NCBI RefSeq assembly: GCF_008124525.1
Contig: NZ_VNHJ01000001.1
Location: 124,001 to 188,000 of the forward strand
Source: Oceanicella actignis
Lineage (GTDB): Bacteria; Pseudomonadota; Alphaproteobacteria; Rhodobacterales; Rhodobacteraceae
Direction: 5' to 3'
DNA: 64,000 nucleotides
Positions 18,025 to 28,212 of the stretch are shown one piece after another (the first letter of the stretch is position 1; every line of letters begins with the position of its first letter). The position numbers were made by a program, and so were the translations under genes. The notes beneath the pieces are model-generated. The model saw nothing but the letters and a program-made list of their open reading frames with translations. It searched no databases and was not told the DNA's origin.

Positions 18025-18053
18025 TTGTTCCCGCTTCGTTTGATGGTTAATGT
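18025..18053 (+). promoter_or_regulatory. recA promoter (-35/-10)
   Basis: TTGTTC at 18025-18030 and TAATGT at 18048-18053 are separated by 17 bp, 70 bp upstream of the preferred recA start. The 459-bp gap between the VPLPA-CTERM gene (start 17663) and recA is otherwise without a gene. It is the only clear sigma-70-like pair I see there. Confidence 0.55.
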
Positions 18054-18056
18054 CGG

Positions 18057-18071
18057 GAACGAACGCGGAAC
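18057..18071 (-). promoter_or_regulatory. LexA (SOS) box of recA
   Basis: GAACGAACGCGGAAC is, on the other strand, a perfect GTTC-N7-GTTC direct repeat, the alphaproteobacterial LexA operator. It begins 3 bp after the -10 hexamer and covers the expected start of transcription, so LexA binding would block recA until DNA damage. An imperfect copy (GTTC-N7-GTTT) lies at 18027-18041 over the -35 region. Confidence 0.8.
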
Positions 18072-18122
18072 GCGGCGTGCGATTGCGCCGTCGCCGCGGC
18101 TGTGAAATAAGGAATGACGGCG

Positions 18123-19181
18123 ATGAGCCAAAGCATCCTGGAATTGAACGGAACTCGCGGCATGGACAAGCAGAAGGCCCTGGAATCGGCCCTTGCGCAG
18201 ATCGAGCGCAACTTCGGCAAGGGCTCGATCATGAAGCTCGGGCAGCAGACCGCGATGGATATCGAGGCGGTGTCGACCGGCTCGCTGGGCCTCGACATCG
18301 CGCTGGGCATCGGCGGGCTTCCGATGGGCCGCATCATCGAGATCTACGGCCCCGAAAGCTCGGGCAAGACGACGCTGGCGCTGCATGTCATCGCCGAGAA
18401 GCAGAAACAGGGCGGCATCTGCGCCTTCGTGGACGCCGAGCACGCGCTTGACCCGACCTATGCGCGCAAGCTGGGCGTGGATGTGGACGAGCTGCTCATC
18501 TCGCAGCCCGACGCTGGCGAGCAGGCGCTCGAGATCACCGACACGCTGGTGCGCTCGGGCGCGGTTTCGGTGGTGGTGGTCGACTCGGTCGCCGCGCTGA
18601 CGCCGAAATCCGAGCTCGAGGGCGACATGGGCGACAGCTCGGTCGGCGTCCAGGCGCGGCTCATGAGCCAGGCGATGCGCAAGCTGACCGGCTCGATCGC
18701 GCGGTCGAAATGCATGGTGATCTTCATCAACCAGATCCGCATGAAGATCGGCGTCATGTTCGGCAGCCCCGAGACGACCACCGGCGGCAACGCGCTCAAG
18801 TTCTATTCCTCGGTGCGGCTCGACATCCGGCGCATCGGCTCGATCAAGGACCGCGACGAGGTGGTGGGCAACCAGACCCGCGTCAAGGTGGTCAAGAACA
18901 AGGTCGCGCCGCCCTTCAAGCAGGTCGAGTTCGACATCATGTATGGCGAGGGCATCTCGAAGACCGGCGAGCTGATCGACCTGGGCGTCAAGGCCGGCGT
19001 GGTCGAGAAATCGGGCTCGTGGTTCTCCTACGGCGATCAGCGCATCGGGCAGGGGCGCGAGAACGCCAAGAACTTCCTCAAGGAGAACCCCGACATCGCG
19101 CGCGAGATCGAGGACAAGATCCGCGCCGCGCACGGGCTGGACTTCGCCATGCGCGACGAGCCCGATCCCGTTCTGGACTGA
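18123..19181 (+). CDS. recA: Recombinase A
   Basis: A 352-residue RecA, forming ATP-dependent filaments on single-stranded DNA for strand exchange and triggering LexA self-cleavage. Core motifs are GKGSIMKLG, Walker [22 protein letters not shown]-type loop L2 region (seen as [18 protein letters not shown]) and [14 protein letters not shown] 18123 is preferred because AAGGA lies 9-10 bp upstream; ATG 18114, three codons earlier, is too close to it. Regulated by the LexA box at 18057-18071. Confidence 0.96.
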   Translation: MSQSILELNGTRGMDKQKALESALAQIERNFGKGSIMKLGQQTAMDIEAVSTGSLGLDIALGIGGLPMGRIIEIYGPESSGKTTLALHVIAEKQKQGGICAFVDAEHALDPTYARKLGVDVDELLISQPDAGEQALEITDTLVRSGAVSVVVVDSVAALTPKSELEGDMGDSSVGVQARLMSQAMRKLTGSIARSKCMVIFINQIRMKIGVMFGSPETTTGGNALKFYSSVRLDIRRIGSIKDRDEVVGNQTRVKVVKNKVAPPFKQVEFDIMYGEGISKTGELIDLGVKAGVVEKSGSWFSYGDQRIGQGRENAKNFLKENPDIAREIEDKIRAAHGLDFAMRDEPDPVLD

Positions 19182-19203
19182 GGCGGCGGGGATGAAGCGG
19201 CCC

Positions 19204-19224
19204 GGGCGGCGCCTTCAGCCGCCC
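19204..19224. terminator. Weak hairpin between recA and moaA
   Basis: GGGCGGC and GCCGCCC form a 7-bp stem with a 7-base loop in the short gap between the convergent recA and moaA genes, overlapping the moaA stop. There is no T tract, so it is only a candidate. Confidence 0.3.
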
Positions 19225-20228
19225 GTCACGCTCATGTGGCGCGAGACGGTTCCGTCGACGCGCTGGCGCGAATAGTCGAAATCATGGCCCTTGGGCTTGC
19301 GCGCGATCGCGCCGCGGATCGCTTCGCGCAGGGCCTCGTCGTCGTCGGTGGCGCGCAGCACCGCGCGCAGATCCGCGTCGTCGTCCTGCCCCAGGCACAT
19401 GAAGAGCTGGCCGGTGCAGGTCAGGCGCACGCGGTTGCAGCTTTCGCAGAAATTGTGGGTGAGCGGCGTGATGAAGCCCACCATCCCGCCCGTCTCCTCG
19501 ACGCGGACATAGCGTGCGGGGCCGCCCGTGCGGTGGTCGAGATCGGTCAGCGTCCAGCGGCTTTCGAGATCGCGCCTGAGGTCCTTGAGCGAATAATACT
19601 GGTCGAGGCGGTCCTCGTTGCCGATGTCGCCCATGGGCATGACCTCGATGAAGGTCAGGTCCATGTCGCGCGCGCCGCACCATTCGACCATGCGGTGGAT
19701 CTCGTCGTCGTTGACGCCGCGCAGCGCCACCGCGTTGATCTTGACCCGAAGCCCCGCTTCCTGGGCGGCGTCGATGCCGTCCATCACCTGCGCGAAGCGG
19801 CCCCAGCGCGTGATGCGCGCGAAGCGGTCGGGGTCGAGCGTGTCCAGCGACACGTTCACCCGCCGCACCCCCGCCGCATGCAGCCGCCCGGCGAAGCGCC
19901 GCAGCTGCGAGCCGTTGGTGGTCAGCGTCAGCTCGTCCAGCGCGCCGCTTTCGAGGTGGCGGCTCATGGCCTCGAAGAAGCGCATGATGTCGCGCCGCAC
20001 CAGCGGCTCGCCGCCCGTCACGCGCAGCTTGCGCACCCCCAGCCCGACGAAGACCGAGCACAGCCGGTCCAGCTCCTCGAGGGTGAGCAGGTCCTTCTTG
20101 GGCAGGAAGGTCATGTTCTCGGACATGCAGTAGACGCAGCGGAAATCGCAGCGATCCGTCACCGACACCCGCAGATAGGTGATGGCGCGCATGAACGGGT
20201 CGATGAGCGTGGGGGCGGCATCTTGCAT
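19215..20228 (-). CDS. moaA: GTP 3',8-cyclase MoaA
   Basis: A 337-residue radical SAM enzyme for the first step of molybdopterin synthesis, acting with MoaC. The N-terminal SAM cluster motif is CDFRCVYC (C27, C31, C34), and the C-terminal cluster is in [14 protein letters not shown] with a third Cys in LFMCLG. The protein ends in the conserved Gly-Gly (SVTGG) needed for activity. The ATG at 20228 follows GGAGGA by 6 bp; longer upstream codons lack the family's N-terminus. Other moa genes are not in the window. Confidence 0.93.
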   Translation of the reverse strand: MQDAAPTLIDPFMRAITYLRVSVTDRCDFRCVYCMSENMTFLPKKDLLTLEELDRLCSVFVGLGVRKLRVTGGEPLVRRDIMRFFEAMSRHLESGALDELTLTTNGSQLRRFAGRLHAAGVRRVNVSLDTLDPDRFARITRWGRFAQVMDGIDAAQEAGLRVKINAVALRGVNDDEIHRMVEWCGARDMDLTFIEVMPMGDIGNEDRLDQYYSLKDLRRDLESRWTLTDLDHRTGGPARYVRVEETGGMVGFITPLTHNFCESCNRVRLTCTGQLFMCLGQDDDADLRAVLRATDDDEALREAIRGAIARKPKGHDFDYSRQRVDGTVSRHMSVTGG

Positions 20229-20297
20229 GCGGTGTCCTCCGTTGCCCAGCAAGCTAGCGCCCGCGCGGCGGGGCGGCAAGCGGCGCCTTCGGGCCCT

Positions 20298-21143
20298 TCA
20301 GCGCGTGGGCGGGGGCAGGGGGCGGCGCACGCTCGAATCGCGCAGCAGCTCCCACGCCTGCTCGGCGCTGTCGACGAAGTGGAACAGCTCCAGATCCTCG
20401 GGCGAGATGGTGCCCGCCTCGGCCAGCATCTGCCAGTTGACGATGCCGCGCCAGAATTCCTCGCCGAACAGCAGGACGGGCACCGGCGCCATGCGGCGGG
20501 TCTGGATCAGGGTCAGCGTCTCGAACAGCTCGTCCAGCGTGCCGAAGCCGCCCGGAAACACCGCGATCGCCTCGGCCCGCATCAGGAAGTGCATCTTGCG
20601 GATGGCGAAGTAGTGGAAGTTGAAGCTCAGCTCGGGGGTGACGTAGGCGTTGGGCGCGTTCTCGAAGGGCAGAACGATGCCGAGGCCGATCGAGCGCCCG
20701 CCCGCCTCGGCCGCGCCGCGGTTGCCGGCCTCCATCACGCCGGGGCCGCCGCCGGTGACGACCACGTGATGGCGCCCGCCCTCGGCGATCGAGGCCTCGG
20801 TGCACAGCCGCGCGAAGCGCCGCGCCTCGTCGTAATAGCGCGTCAGCTCGGCCAGCATGGGCGTGCGCGCCGTGTCGCGATGCTCGGGGGCGGGGATGCG
20901 CGCGCCGCCGAACAGCACCACGGTCGATTCGACCCCCGCCTCGGTCAGCAGCATCTCGATCTTCAGAAGCTCGAGCTGAAGGCGCACCGGGCGCAGCTCG
21001 TCGCGCTTGAGGAAATCCAGATCCTGGAAGGCCAGCCGGTAGGAGGGCGACGCGCTTTGCGGCGTCAGCGGCTGACGCAGGGCGGCGTCGATGTCCTCTT
21101 CGGCGGAACGGAAGATCGAGTGGCGCTCCTCGCCTTTCTTCAT
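20298..21143 (-). CDS. LOG-family Rossmann protein (TIGR00730)
   Basis: A 281-residue protein of the LOG family, whose members hydrolyse nucleoside 5'-monophosphates (cytokinin ribotides in some). It shows VVTGGGPGVMEAGNRGA and the catalytic signature FPGGFGTLDELFE. It is longer at the N-terminus than the usual 190-residue LOG, with about 80 extra residues. It lies 69 bp upstream of moaA on the same strand and diverges from dapD. Activity on AMP or other nucleotides is likely but the physiological substrate is unknown. Confidence 0.82.
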   Translation of the reverse strand: MKKGEERHSIFRSAEEDIDAALRQPLTPQSASPSYRLAFQDLDFLKRDELRPVRLQLELLKIEMLLTEAGVESTVVLFGGARIPAPEHRDTARTPMLAELTRYYDEARRFARLCTEASIAEGGRHHVVVTGGGPGVMEAGNRGAAEAGGRSIGLGIVLPFENAPNAYVTPELSFNFHYFAIRKMHFLMRAEAIAVFPGGFGTLDELFETLTLIQTRRMAPVPVLLFGEEFWRGIVNWQMLAEAGTISPEDLELFHFVDSAEQAWELLRDSSVRRPLPPPTR

Positions 21144-21246
21144 CGCATGGGATCCCTTCGCATGTGGGCGCGGCGATTGCGCGCGCGCTCAGACGTCTCT
21201 ATAGCCAAGCGGTGAAACGACCGTAACAGCAAAAGCAGGGACGAGA

Positions 21247-22074
21247 ATGGAACACGCCGCGCTCGAAGCCGCCATCGAAGCCGCCTGGGAAGAGCGCGAC
21301 GCGCTTGGCCCCGACACGAAGGGCGAGGCGCGCGACGCCGTCGAGGCCGCGCTCGAGCTGCTCGACTCGGGCCGCGCGCGCGTCGCCTCGCGCGGCGAGG
21401 ACGGCGTCTGGACCGTGCATCAGTGGCTCAAGAAGGCGGTGCTGCTGTCCTTCCGGCTCAACGACATGCAGGTGATTCCCGGCGGGCCCGGTGCCAGCGG
21501 CTGGTGGGACAAGGTGCCCTCGAAGTTCGAGGGCTGGGACGCGGCGCGCTGGCGCGCGGCCGGGTTCCGCGCCGTGCCCAACTGCGTGGTGCGCCGCTCG
21601 GCCTACATCGCGCCGGGGGCGGTGCTGATGCCCTGCTTCGTCAATCTGGGCGCCTATGTGGGCGAGGGGACCATGGTCGACACCTGGGCCACCGTCGGCT
21701 CGTGCGCGCAGATCGGGCGCAACGTGCACCTGTCGGGCGGCGTGGGCATCGGCGGCGTGCTCGAGCCCATGCAGGCCGCGCCGACCATCATCGAGGACGA
21801 CTGCTTCATCGGCGCGCGCTCGGAGGTGGTCGAGGGCGTGATCGTGCGTCAGGGATCGGTGCTGGGCATGGGCGTGTTCCTGGGCCAGTCCACCAAGATC
21901 ATCGACCGCGAGACCGGCCAGGTGTTCTATGGCGAGGTGCCGCCCTATTCGGTGGTCGTCGCGGGCACGGCGCCGTCGAAGGGCGGGGTCAACCTGTATT
22001 GCGCCGTGATCGTCAAGCGGGTGGACGCGCGCACGCGCTCCAAGACCTCGATCAACGAGCTTCTGCGCGACTGA
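21247..22074 (+). CDS. dapD: Tetrahydrodipicolinate N-succinyltransferase
   Basis: A 275-residue left-handed beta-helix acyltransferase adding succinyl from succinyl-CoA to tetrahydrodipicolinate in lysine/diaminopimelate synthesis. Hexapeptide repeats run from about residue 115 ([11 protein letters not shown] through GANLGAY-type turns, here [20 protein letters not shown]) to [20 protein letters not shown]. The ATG follows AGCAGGGACGAGA. It starts a dapD-orf-dapE operon; the stop overlaps the next ATG. Confidence 0.94.
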   Translation: MEHAALEAAIEAAWEERDALGPDTKGEARDAVEAALELLDSGRARVASRGEDGVWTVHQWLKKAVLLSFRLNDMQVIPGGPGASGWWDKVPSKFEGWDAARWRAAGFRAVPNCVVRRSAYIAPGAVLMPCFVNLGAYVGEGTMVDTWATVGSCAQIGRNVHLSGGVGIGGVLEPMQAAPTIIEDDCFIGARSEVVEGVIVRQGSVLGMGVFLGQSTKIIDRETGQVFYGEVPPYSVVVAGTAPSKGGVNLYCAVIVKRVDARTRSKTSINELLRD

Positions 22075-22415
22075 TGGCCGATCAGGAACAGGGCGCCCCG
22101 CGGCGCGGCAAGCAAAAGGTCTACACGCTGCTGGTCGATGTCGGCCGGGCCGAGGGCGACGGCCTGCCCGAGGGTTCGACCGGCGCGGCGCTGATGTGCT
22201 ACGCCAGCGGCGTGGACGAGGCCGAGGCCGTGCGCGAGACCGTGGCCGTGCTGCGCCAGGCGGGGCTCGCCCCGCTCGAGGTGCAGGGCTACGGCACGCT
22301 CGACGAGCGCGAGGCCGAGGGCCATGTGATCGGCGACGAGGACCGCGCGCTGATGCGCCGCGCGCTCGAGGAGAACGCCGTGATCGTCGCCCAGGCCACG
22401 CCCTTCTACGACTGA
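22074..22415 (+). CDS. Conserved small protein between dapD and dapE
   Basis: A 113-residue cytosolic protein with no motif I recognise. The N-terminus is basic ([15 protein letters not shown]), the centre has [25 protein letters not shown] and a later [15 protein letters not shown]. Its start shares TGATG with the dapD stop and dapE follows by 19 bp, so it is made with the lysine pathway enzymes. Similar small genes sit at this place in related genomes to my recollection, but no function can be assigned. Confidence 0.75.
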   Translation: MADQEQGAPRRGKQKVYTLLVDVGRAEGDGLPEGSTGAALMCYASGVDEAEAVRETVAVLRQAGLAPLEVQGYGTLDEREAEGHVIGDEDRALMRRALEENAVIVAQATPFYD

Positions 22416-22434
22416 CCCCCGCGCAGGAGGACGC

Positions 22435-23613
22435 ATGAGCGCCGACGCCCCTTCCCCCGCCGCGCTTGCCGACGACCCCGTCGCCCTTGCGGCCGAGCTG
22501 ATCCGCCGTCCCTCGGTCACGCCCGCCGAGGCGGGGACGCTGGAGCTGCTCGAGGCGGTCCTGTCGCCGCTGGGCTTTCGCTGCGCGCGCATCGAGCGCG
22601 GCGGGGTGAGCAACCTTTACGCGCGCCTTGGCGAGGGCGGGCCGGTTTTCGGCTTCAACGGTCATGTGGACGTGGTGCCGCCGGGCGACGCGGCGGCGTG
22701 GACGCATCCGCCCTTCTCGGGCGCGCTTGCGGACGGGATGCTGTGGGGGCGCGGCGCGGCCGACATGAAAAGCGGCGTCGCCGCCTTCGTCTGCGCGGCG
22801 GCGGCGCTGGCGCGCGAGGGGGCGCCGCGCGGCTCGATCGCGCTGCTCGTCACCGGCGACGAAGAGGGCGAGGCCGAGCACGGCACCCGCGCCATCCTCG
22901 ACTGGATGGCCGAGAATGGCGAGCGGCTGGACCATTGTCTGGTCGGCGAGCCCACCTGCCCCGAGCGCCTCGGCGAGATGATGAAGATCGGCCGCCGCGG
23001 GTCGATGACCGCCTGGATCACGGCGCACGGGCGCCAGGGCCACGCGGCCTATCCGCACCGCGCGCTCAACCCGCTGCCGGCGCTGGCGCGGCTGGTGGAC
23101 CGGCTGGCCTCGCGGCGCCTCGACGAGGGGACCGAGCATTTCGAGCCCTCGACCCTGGCGGTGACGACCATCGACGTCGGCAACCCCGCGACCAACGTCA
23201 TCCCGGCCGAGGGGCGCGCCACGGTCAACATCCGCTTCAACGACGCGCATGACTCGGCCTCGCTCGAGGCGTGGCTGCGCGACGAGGCCGAGCGCGTCGC
23301 GCGCGAGACGGGCGTGCGCTTCGATCTGCGCGTCAAGGTGTCGGGAGAAAGCTTCCTAACCCCGCCGGGGCCGTTCTGCGAGCTGATCGCGGACGCCGTC
23401 GAGGCCGAAACCGGCCTGCGCCCCGTCGCCTCGACAAGCGGCGGCACGTCGGATGCGCGCTTCGTCAAGGACATGTGCCCGGTGGTGGAGTTCGGCCTGG
23501 CCGGGGCGACCATGCACCAGACCGACGAGCGCGTGCCCGCCGAGGATGTGCGCAAGCTGGCCCGCATCTACGCGCGCATCATGCGCGACTACTTCGCCTG
23601 CGGCGGCGTCTGA
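22435..23613 (+). CDS. dapE: Succinyl-diaminopimelate desuccinylase
   Basis: A 392-residue M20-family di-zinc hydrolase removing succinate from N-succinyl-L,L-diaminopimelate. Metal and catalytic residues are seen in [11 protein letters not shown] (His77 and Asp79), [21 protein letters not shown] (catalytic Glu), VGEPTCPE and the C-terminal [10 protein letters not shown]. The dimerisation domain has [24 protein letters not shown]. The ATG follows CAGGAGGACGC. It closes the dapD operon. Confidence 0.94.
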   Translation: MSADAPSPAALADDPVALAAELIRRPSVTPAEAGTLELLEAVLSPLGFRCARIERGGVSNLYARLGEGGPVFGFNGHVDVVPPGDAAAWTHPPFSGALADGMLWGRGAADMKSGVAAFVCAAAALAREGAPRGSIALLVTGDEEGEAEHGTRAILDWMAENGERLDHCLVGEPTCPERLGEMMKIGRRGSMTAWITAHGRQGHAAYPHRALNPLPALARLVDRLASRRLDEGTEHFEPSTLAVTTIDVGNPATNVIPAEGRATVNIRFNDAHDSASLEAWLRDEAERVARETGVRFDLRVKVSGESFLTPPGPFCELIADAVEAETGLRPVASTSGGTSDARFVKDMCPVVEFGLAGATMHQTDERVPAEDVRKLARIYARIMRDYFACGGV

Positions 23614-23940
23614 GCCGGCCAGGCGGCGGGTTTTCGGGCTTCGTTCGCGGCAGGCGGGCGCGCGGCTTCGCGACGGGCCGCGCGATCGCAAGGCGCGGCT
23701 TGCCGCGCTGCGGCCCGCCGCCCCCGCGGGACGGGCGGCGCCCGGGAGCGCCCCGCGCCGATCCGGGCCGCCGCCGGCGCGCCTTCGCCCTTGGGCGTCG
23801 GCGGGCGGCGCCGCGCACCTTCGGGATGGGCGGCGGCGGAATCGCCTTCCGGTCGGCGCCCCCATCGGGGCTGCGGGCGGGCCGCGCCGGCGGGCGCTTC
23901 GGCGCGGTCGGGGCGGGAGCGATCGGCTGATCGCGTCGCC
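23614..23940. other. 327-bp intergenic region
   Basis: This very GC-rich stretch separates dapE from the convergent DUF4177-like gene. Long open frames exist on both strands, but their products are Arg/Ala/Pro-rich and have no family character or ribosome sites. I see no hairpin with a T tract and no repeat of note. Confidence 0.5.
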
Positions 23941-24342
23941 TCAGCGCGCCGGGCCCTGACCGGACGAGAAGGGCGGCTCGGGCGCGTCGCGGCGGGCGGC
24001 GGCGCGCAGCTGCGCGGCGGCCTCGCGCTCGCGCGCCGAAAGGACCGGCTCGGCGGCCCGCGCCGGGGCGTCGGATCGCGCCTCGGGGCGAGCGGCGGGG
24101 GGCTCGGGCAGGGCGCGGCGGAAGACCAGCACCGCCTGGACCGTCTCTTCGAGGCGGCGGAACCAGCCGCGCCGCTCTTCGCAGGGCAGATTCTCGGCGC
24201 GCAGGAACTCCCAGCCATCGACGGCCTCGGCGGACAGCACGTCCTGCACGGTGCGGGCGAAGAGCTGCGCGCGGTCGCGCACGCCCTTGCGGCGGCGCGC
24301 GCGCCGCGGCGCGGGGACGACCTTGTATTCATAGCGGGTCAT
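23941..24342 (-). CDS. DUF4177-like protein
   Basis: A 133-residue protein. The first 75 residues fit DUF4177: it opens TRYEYKVVPAP and later has LSAEAVDGWEFLRAENLP and TVQAVLVFRR. The remaining 58 residues are a low-complexity Ala/Arg/Pro tail. No signal peptide. It stands alone between dapE and gatB. Function unknown; the tail may be variable between relatives. Confidence 0.65.
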   Translation of the reverse strand: MTRYEYKVVPAPRRARRRKGVRDRAQLFARTVQDVLSAEAVDGWEFLRAENLPCEERRGWFRRLEETVQAVLVFRRALPEPPAARPEARSDAPARAAEPVLSAREREAAAQLRAAARRDAPEPPFSSGQGPAR

Positions 24343-24415
24343 GGCCTGCTCCGTGCTTGCCCGTGGGGGACCTTCGCATGCTTAGCGCGGCGACGCGGCG
24401 CGGTCGAGGGCGCGC

Positions 24416-25930
24416 TCACTCGACGCCCAGCTTGCGCCGCACCAGCGCGTTGACCGCCTGCGGGTTGGCCTTGCCCTGGGTGGCCTTCATCACCTGCCCC
24501 ACGAACCAGCCCGCCAGCGAGGGCTTGGCCTTGGCCTGCTCGACCTTGTCGGGGTTGGCGGCCAGCACCTCGTCCACCGCCTTCTCGATCGCGCCCTCGT
24601 CGGTGACCTGCTTCATGCCGCGCTCTTCGACGATGCGGGCCGGATCGCCGCCCTCGGTCCAGAGGATCTCGAACAGGTCCTTGGCGATCTTGCCCGAGAT
24701 GTCGCCGCTGGCGATCAGGTCGATCACCCCGCCCAGCTGCTCGGCGCTGACGGGGCTGTCGGAAATGGCGCGGCCCTCCTTGTTCAGGCGGCCGAACAGC
24801 TCGTTGATGACCCAGTTGGCGGCGGCCTTGCCGTCGCGCCCGCGGGCGACGGCCTCGAAGAAGTCGGCCGACTCGCGCTCGGCGGTCAGCACCGAGGCGT
24901 CGTATTCGGTCACGCCATACTGCGCGACGAAGCGCGCCTTCTTCTCGTCGGGCAGCTCGGGCAGCGAGGCGGCGATGGCGTCGACCCAGGCCTGCTCCAG
25001 CGTCAGGGGCAGAAGGTCCGGGTCGGGGAAATAGCGGTAGTCATGCGCCTCTTCCTTCGAGCGCATCGAGCGCGTGCGCCCCTTGTTGGGGTCGTAGAGG
25101 CGCGTTTCCTGCTCGACCGTCCCGCCGTCCTCGAGAATGGCGATCTGCCGGCGCGCCTCGTAGTCGATGGCCTGCTGGATGAAGCGCATCGAGTTCATGT
25201 TCTTGATCTCGCAGCGCGTGCCCAGCACCGAAGGGTCGCCCGTCTCGCGGAAGCGTTCGTAATCGCCGGGCCGGCAGACCGACACGTTGACGTCCGCGCG
25301 CAGCGAGCCTTCCTGCATGTTGCCGTCGCACGCGCCCAGATAGCGCAGGATCTGGCGCAGCTTGCGCACGTATTCGGCCGCTTCCTCGGGGCTGCGGATG
25401 TCGGGGCGCGAGACGATCTCCATCAGCGCGACGCCGGTGCGGTTCAGGTCGACATAGGTCAGCTCGGGGTCGAGATCGTGGATCGACTTGCCCGCGTCCT
25501 GCTCGAGGTGGATGCGCTCGATGCGCACGCGCCGCGCCACGCCCGGCTCGAGATCGACCAGCACCTCGCCCTCGCCGACGATGGGGTGCTTGTACTGGCT
25601 GATCTGGTAGCCCTGCGGCAGGTCGGGATAGAAGTAGTTCTTGCGGTCGAAGACCGAGAACAGGTTGATCTTCGCCTTCAGGCCCAGCCCGGCGCGCACC
25701 GCCTGCTCGATGCAGAATTCGTTGATGACCGGCAGCATGCCCGGCATGGCCGCGTCCACCAGGCTGACATTGGTGTTGGGCTCGGCGCCGAAGGCGGTCG
25801 AGGCGCCCGAGAACAGCTTGGACTTCGAGCTGACCTGGGCGTGGACTTCCATGCCGATGACCATCTCCCACTCGCCGACGGCGCCGGCGATCCTCTTGGC
25901 GGGGGGCTCGCGATAGGTCAGCTGGGTCAT
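24416..25930 (-). CDS. gatB: Aspartyl/glutamyl-tRNA amidotransferase subunit B
   Basis: A 504-residue subunit of the GatCAB complex that converts Glu-tRNA(Gln) (and Asp-tRNA(Asn)) to the amide form. The catalytic kinase-like cradle has [25 protein letters not shown] and [14 protein letters not shown]; further motifs are EIKNMNS and [10 protein letters not shown]. The C-terminal YqeY-like tRNA-binding domain ends at LVRRKLG. gatA and gatC are not in the window. The protein starts [12 protein letters not shown], a few residues longer than E-type GatB proteins. Confidence 0.95.
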   Translation of the reverse strand: MTQLTYREPPAKRIAGAVGEWEMVIGMEVHAQVSSKSKLFSGASTAFGAEPNTNVSLVDAAMPGMLPVINEFCIEQAVRAGLGLKAKINLFSVFDRKNYFYPDLPQGYQISQYKHPIVGEGEVLVDLEPGVARRVRIERIHLEQDAGKSIHDLDPELTYVDLNRTGVALMEIVSRPDIRSPEEAAEYVRKLRQILRYLGACDGNMQEGSLRADVNVSVCRPGDYERFRETGDPSVLGTRCEIKNMNSMRFIQQAIDYEARRQIAILEDGGTVEQETRLYDPNKGRTRSMRSKEEAHDYRYFPDPDLLPLTLEQAWVDAIAASLPELPDEKKARFVAQYGVTEYDASVLTAERESADFFEAVARGRDGKAAANWVINELFGRLNKEGRAISDSPVSAEQLGGVIDLIASGDISGKIAKDLFEILWTEGGDPARIVEERGMKQVTDEGAIEKAVDEVLAANPDKVEQAKAKPSLAGWFVGQVMKATQGKANPQAVNALVRRKLGVE

Positions 25931-26128
25931 TGGCGTGATCTCCTTGCCGGGGCGGTGCTGCAGCGCGCCTCACATACCGCGCGCCGGCGCCGATTTCCAG
26001 ACGCGCGCGCGATGTTCCGCGCCGGCGCCGCGGGGCGGGGCGGCGCGGCGCCGGGGCCCGTTGCGCGGCGCGCGCGCGGCGGCCATCATGCGGGCCGCGT
26101 CGTCGGCCTGGCAGCGGGGAGAGCGGGC

Positions 26129-27019
26129 ATGCGTTCAATGGTCATCCTGGGCATCGCGGCCTGCCTTCTGGCGCTGGCGCCGGTCGGGTCCGGCGCGCGC
26201 GCGCAAGAGGCCGCGCAGGGCGCGGCGGCGGCGCCGGCCGAGGACGCGCTGGCGCGCATCGCGCGCACCGGCCGCATCCGCCTTGGCTATCGCGCGGACG
26301 CGCCGCCCTTTTCCTACGTCGACGACCGGGGCGCGCCCGCCGGGCTTGCGGTGGCGCTGTGCGCGCGCGTGGCGCAGACCCTGTCCGGCCCCGAAGGCGC
26401 CGCGCCCGAGCCCGTCTGGCTGCCGGTCACCGCCCAGTCGCGCTTCGCGGCGCTGACCGAGGGGCGCATCGACCTGCTGTGCGGTCCGGCCACGCAGACC
26501 CTGTCGCGCCGGCGGACGCTGGATTTCTCGATTCCCTACTTCATCGACGGCGCCGCGGTGGCCTTTCGCCGCGGCGGCGCCGAGCGGCTGGCGCAGCTGA
26601 GCGACGAGCCCGTGGGCGTTCTGGCCGGCACCACCACCGAGGCCGTGGCCGCCCGGCGCCTGCGCGAGGCGGGCGCGCGCTCGGCGCTGCGGCGCTTCGC
26701 GACGCATGAGGAGGGGCTGCGCGCCCTGGCCCGCGGCGAGATCGAGGCCTATTTCGCCGACCGCGCGATTCTCCACTACCAGCTGGGGCGTCTGCGGCCC
26801 GCGACGCCGTTGGTCATCTCGGACGAGGCGCTGTCCTTCGAGCCCTACGCGCTGACCATGAAGCGGGGCGAGACGCGGCTGCGCCTTGCGGTGGACGCGG
26901 CGCTCAGCCGCATCTACCGCACGGGCGCGATCTACGACCTGATCGCCGAGACCATGGGCCGCGTCCGCCTCGGGCCGCTGGCCGAGGCGCTTTACGAGGT
27001 CGTCGCGCTGCCCGAGTGA
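26129..27019 (+). CDS. Periplasmic amino-acid-type binding protein (SBP family 3)
   Basis: A 296-residue exported protein with a signal peptide ending ARAQ. The body matches family 3 solute-binding proteins: RIRLGYRADAPPFSYVDD, GLAVALCARVAQTL, LTEGRIDLLCGPATQTLSRR and DFSIPYFIDGAAV. No permease or ATPase is adjacent, so it is an orphan binding protein or a sensor component. It ends 5 bp before the convergent terC stop. Start chosen at the first ATG after GGGGAGAG with a good signal peptide. Confidence 0.82.
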   Translation: MRSMVILGIAACLLALAPVGSGARAQEAAQGAAAAPAEDALARIARTGRIRLGYRADAPPFSYVDDRGAPAGLAVALCARVAQTLSGPEGAAPEPVWLPVTAQSRFAALTEGRIDLLCGPATQTLSRRRTLDFSIPYFIDGAAVAFRRGGAERLAQLSDEPVGVLAGTTTEAVAARRLREAGARSALRRFATHEEGLRALARGEIEAYFADRAILHYQLGRLRPATPLVISDEALSFEPYALTMKRGETRLRLAVDAALSRIYRTGAIYDLIAETMGRVRLGPLAEALYEVVALPE

Positions 27020-27024
27020 CGCCC

Positions 27025-27825
27025 TCAGTCGAAGCGCGCCTGCTTGCGCGCGCGCTCGGCGTCGAGCCGCTTCTGATAGCGCGACTGCATCATGTCCACC
27101 GCCACCAGCACCGCGACCGAGAAGTAGAAGGTCGTCTTGCTCAGCGGCTCGACCTTGTAGCCGGCCAGCGTCAGATGCGCCTGGTGCCCGCCCTCTCCCA
27201 GCAGCACGACCCCGACGATGAGCAGGATGAACAGGCCCAGCACCTCGTATTGGCGGTTGCGGCGGATGAAGTCGGCCACGCGGTCGGCCAGGAGCAGCAT
27301 CCCCAGGCCCGAGATCAGGATCGCCGCCGACAGAATCGCGTAGACCTCGGTGATGGCGATGGCCGAGACGATCGAGTCGAAGCTGAAGACCAGGTTCATC
27401 AGCACGATCATCGCCACGACCGCCGCGGCGGGCTTGGGCGTGCGCTCGCGGTCGGGCGCGTGCTCGAGATGCTCCATGGACAGCAGGTGCGAGATCTCGC
27501 GCACCGCCGTATACATGATGAACGCGCCGCCGCCCAGGAAGACCAGCGTGGCGAAGTCGAAGCTGCCCTCGATGACGCCCGGGATCGAGACGGCGAAGAA
27601 CGGCTCGGTCAGGCTGTCGAGCAGGCGCAGCATCACAAGGAGCATGACCAGGCGCAGCGCGACCGCGATGACGATGCCCCAGCGCCGGACCGCGGCGCGC
27701 TGATCGACGGGCGCGCGCGCCGATTCGATCGAGATGTAGAGCAGGTTGTCGAAGCCCAGCACGGCTTGCAGGAAGATCAGCACGCCAAGATTGGCGAGGT
27801 TCTCGAGCGTCAGCAGGTCTGACAT
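27025..27825 (-). CDS. TerC-family integral membrane protein
   Basis: A 266-residue inner-membrane protein with about 7 hydrophobic segments. TerC marks include LGFDNLLYISIES near the N-terminus and VFSFDSIVSAIAIT, both carrying acidic residues inside membrane helices. The family includes tellurium resistance proteins and metal (manganese) exporters. The C-terminus is short and basic. The long open frame upstream of 27825 on this strand is GC-rich noise. Role here probably metal ion transport; unproven. Confidence 0.85.
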   Translation of the reverse strand: MSDLLTLENLANLGVLIFLQAVLGFDNLLYISIESARAPVDQRAAVRRWGIVIAVALRLVMLLVMLRLLDSLTEPFFAVSIPGVIEGSFDFATLVFLGGGAFIMYTAVREISHLLSMEHLEHAPDRERTPKPAAAVVAMIVLMNLVFSFDSIVSAIAITEVYAILSAAILISGLGMLLLADRVADFIRRNRQYEVLGLFILLIVGVVLLGEGGHQAHLTLAGYKVEPLSKTTFYFSVAVLVAVDMMQSRYQKRLDAERARKQARFD

Positions 27826-28054
27826 GGGCGCGGCTCCGCTTCTTGTCCTGCCCGCCGGGGCGCGGGCCGCGGGCACGATGCCCTTCCCGCGCCCGCGGGG
27901 CAAGCGCGCGTCCGGGACGGCGGCGCTTGGCGGCCTGACACGGGGCGCCCCGCCCGCGCGCCGGGCGACGGGAAGCGGCGCCCGCGCTTGTCCGGGGAGG
28001 CCAGCCGCAGCGGTCGGGGCGCGTGCGGTCGGAGGCGGCGCGGGGGCAAGCCGC

Positions 28055-28083
28055 TTTTGTCCGCGCCGCGGCTGGTGTAGGAT
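28055..28083 (+). promoter_or_regulatory. Candidate csp promoter
   Basis: TTTTGT (28055-28060) and TAGGAT (28078-28083) are 17 bp apart. This would give a leader of about 120 nt before the cold shock gene. The 387-bp gap between terC and csp holds this pair and the hairpin below; the rest shows nothing. Confidence 0.35.
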
Positions 28084-28132
28084 GGGCGCGCAGATCGGAT
28101 GATCGTCGATGCTCCGCCTCTTGATGCGGCGG

Positions 28133-28154
28133 GTCCTCGGGAACGTTCGAGGAC
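28133..28154 (+). promoter_or_regulatory. Hairpin in csp 5' leader
   Basis: GTCCTCG and CGAGGAC form a 7-bp stem with an 8-base loop about 60 nt before the cold shock gene start. Long structured leaders that change with temperature are known for cspA-type genes; whether this one does so is inference. Confidence 0.35.
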
Positions 28155-28212
28155 TGCGCCTATGCCGGCGGCCGCGCGCCCCGGTTCGACGTGAATGGAA
28201 TGGAGATCGACG

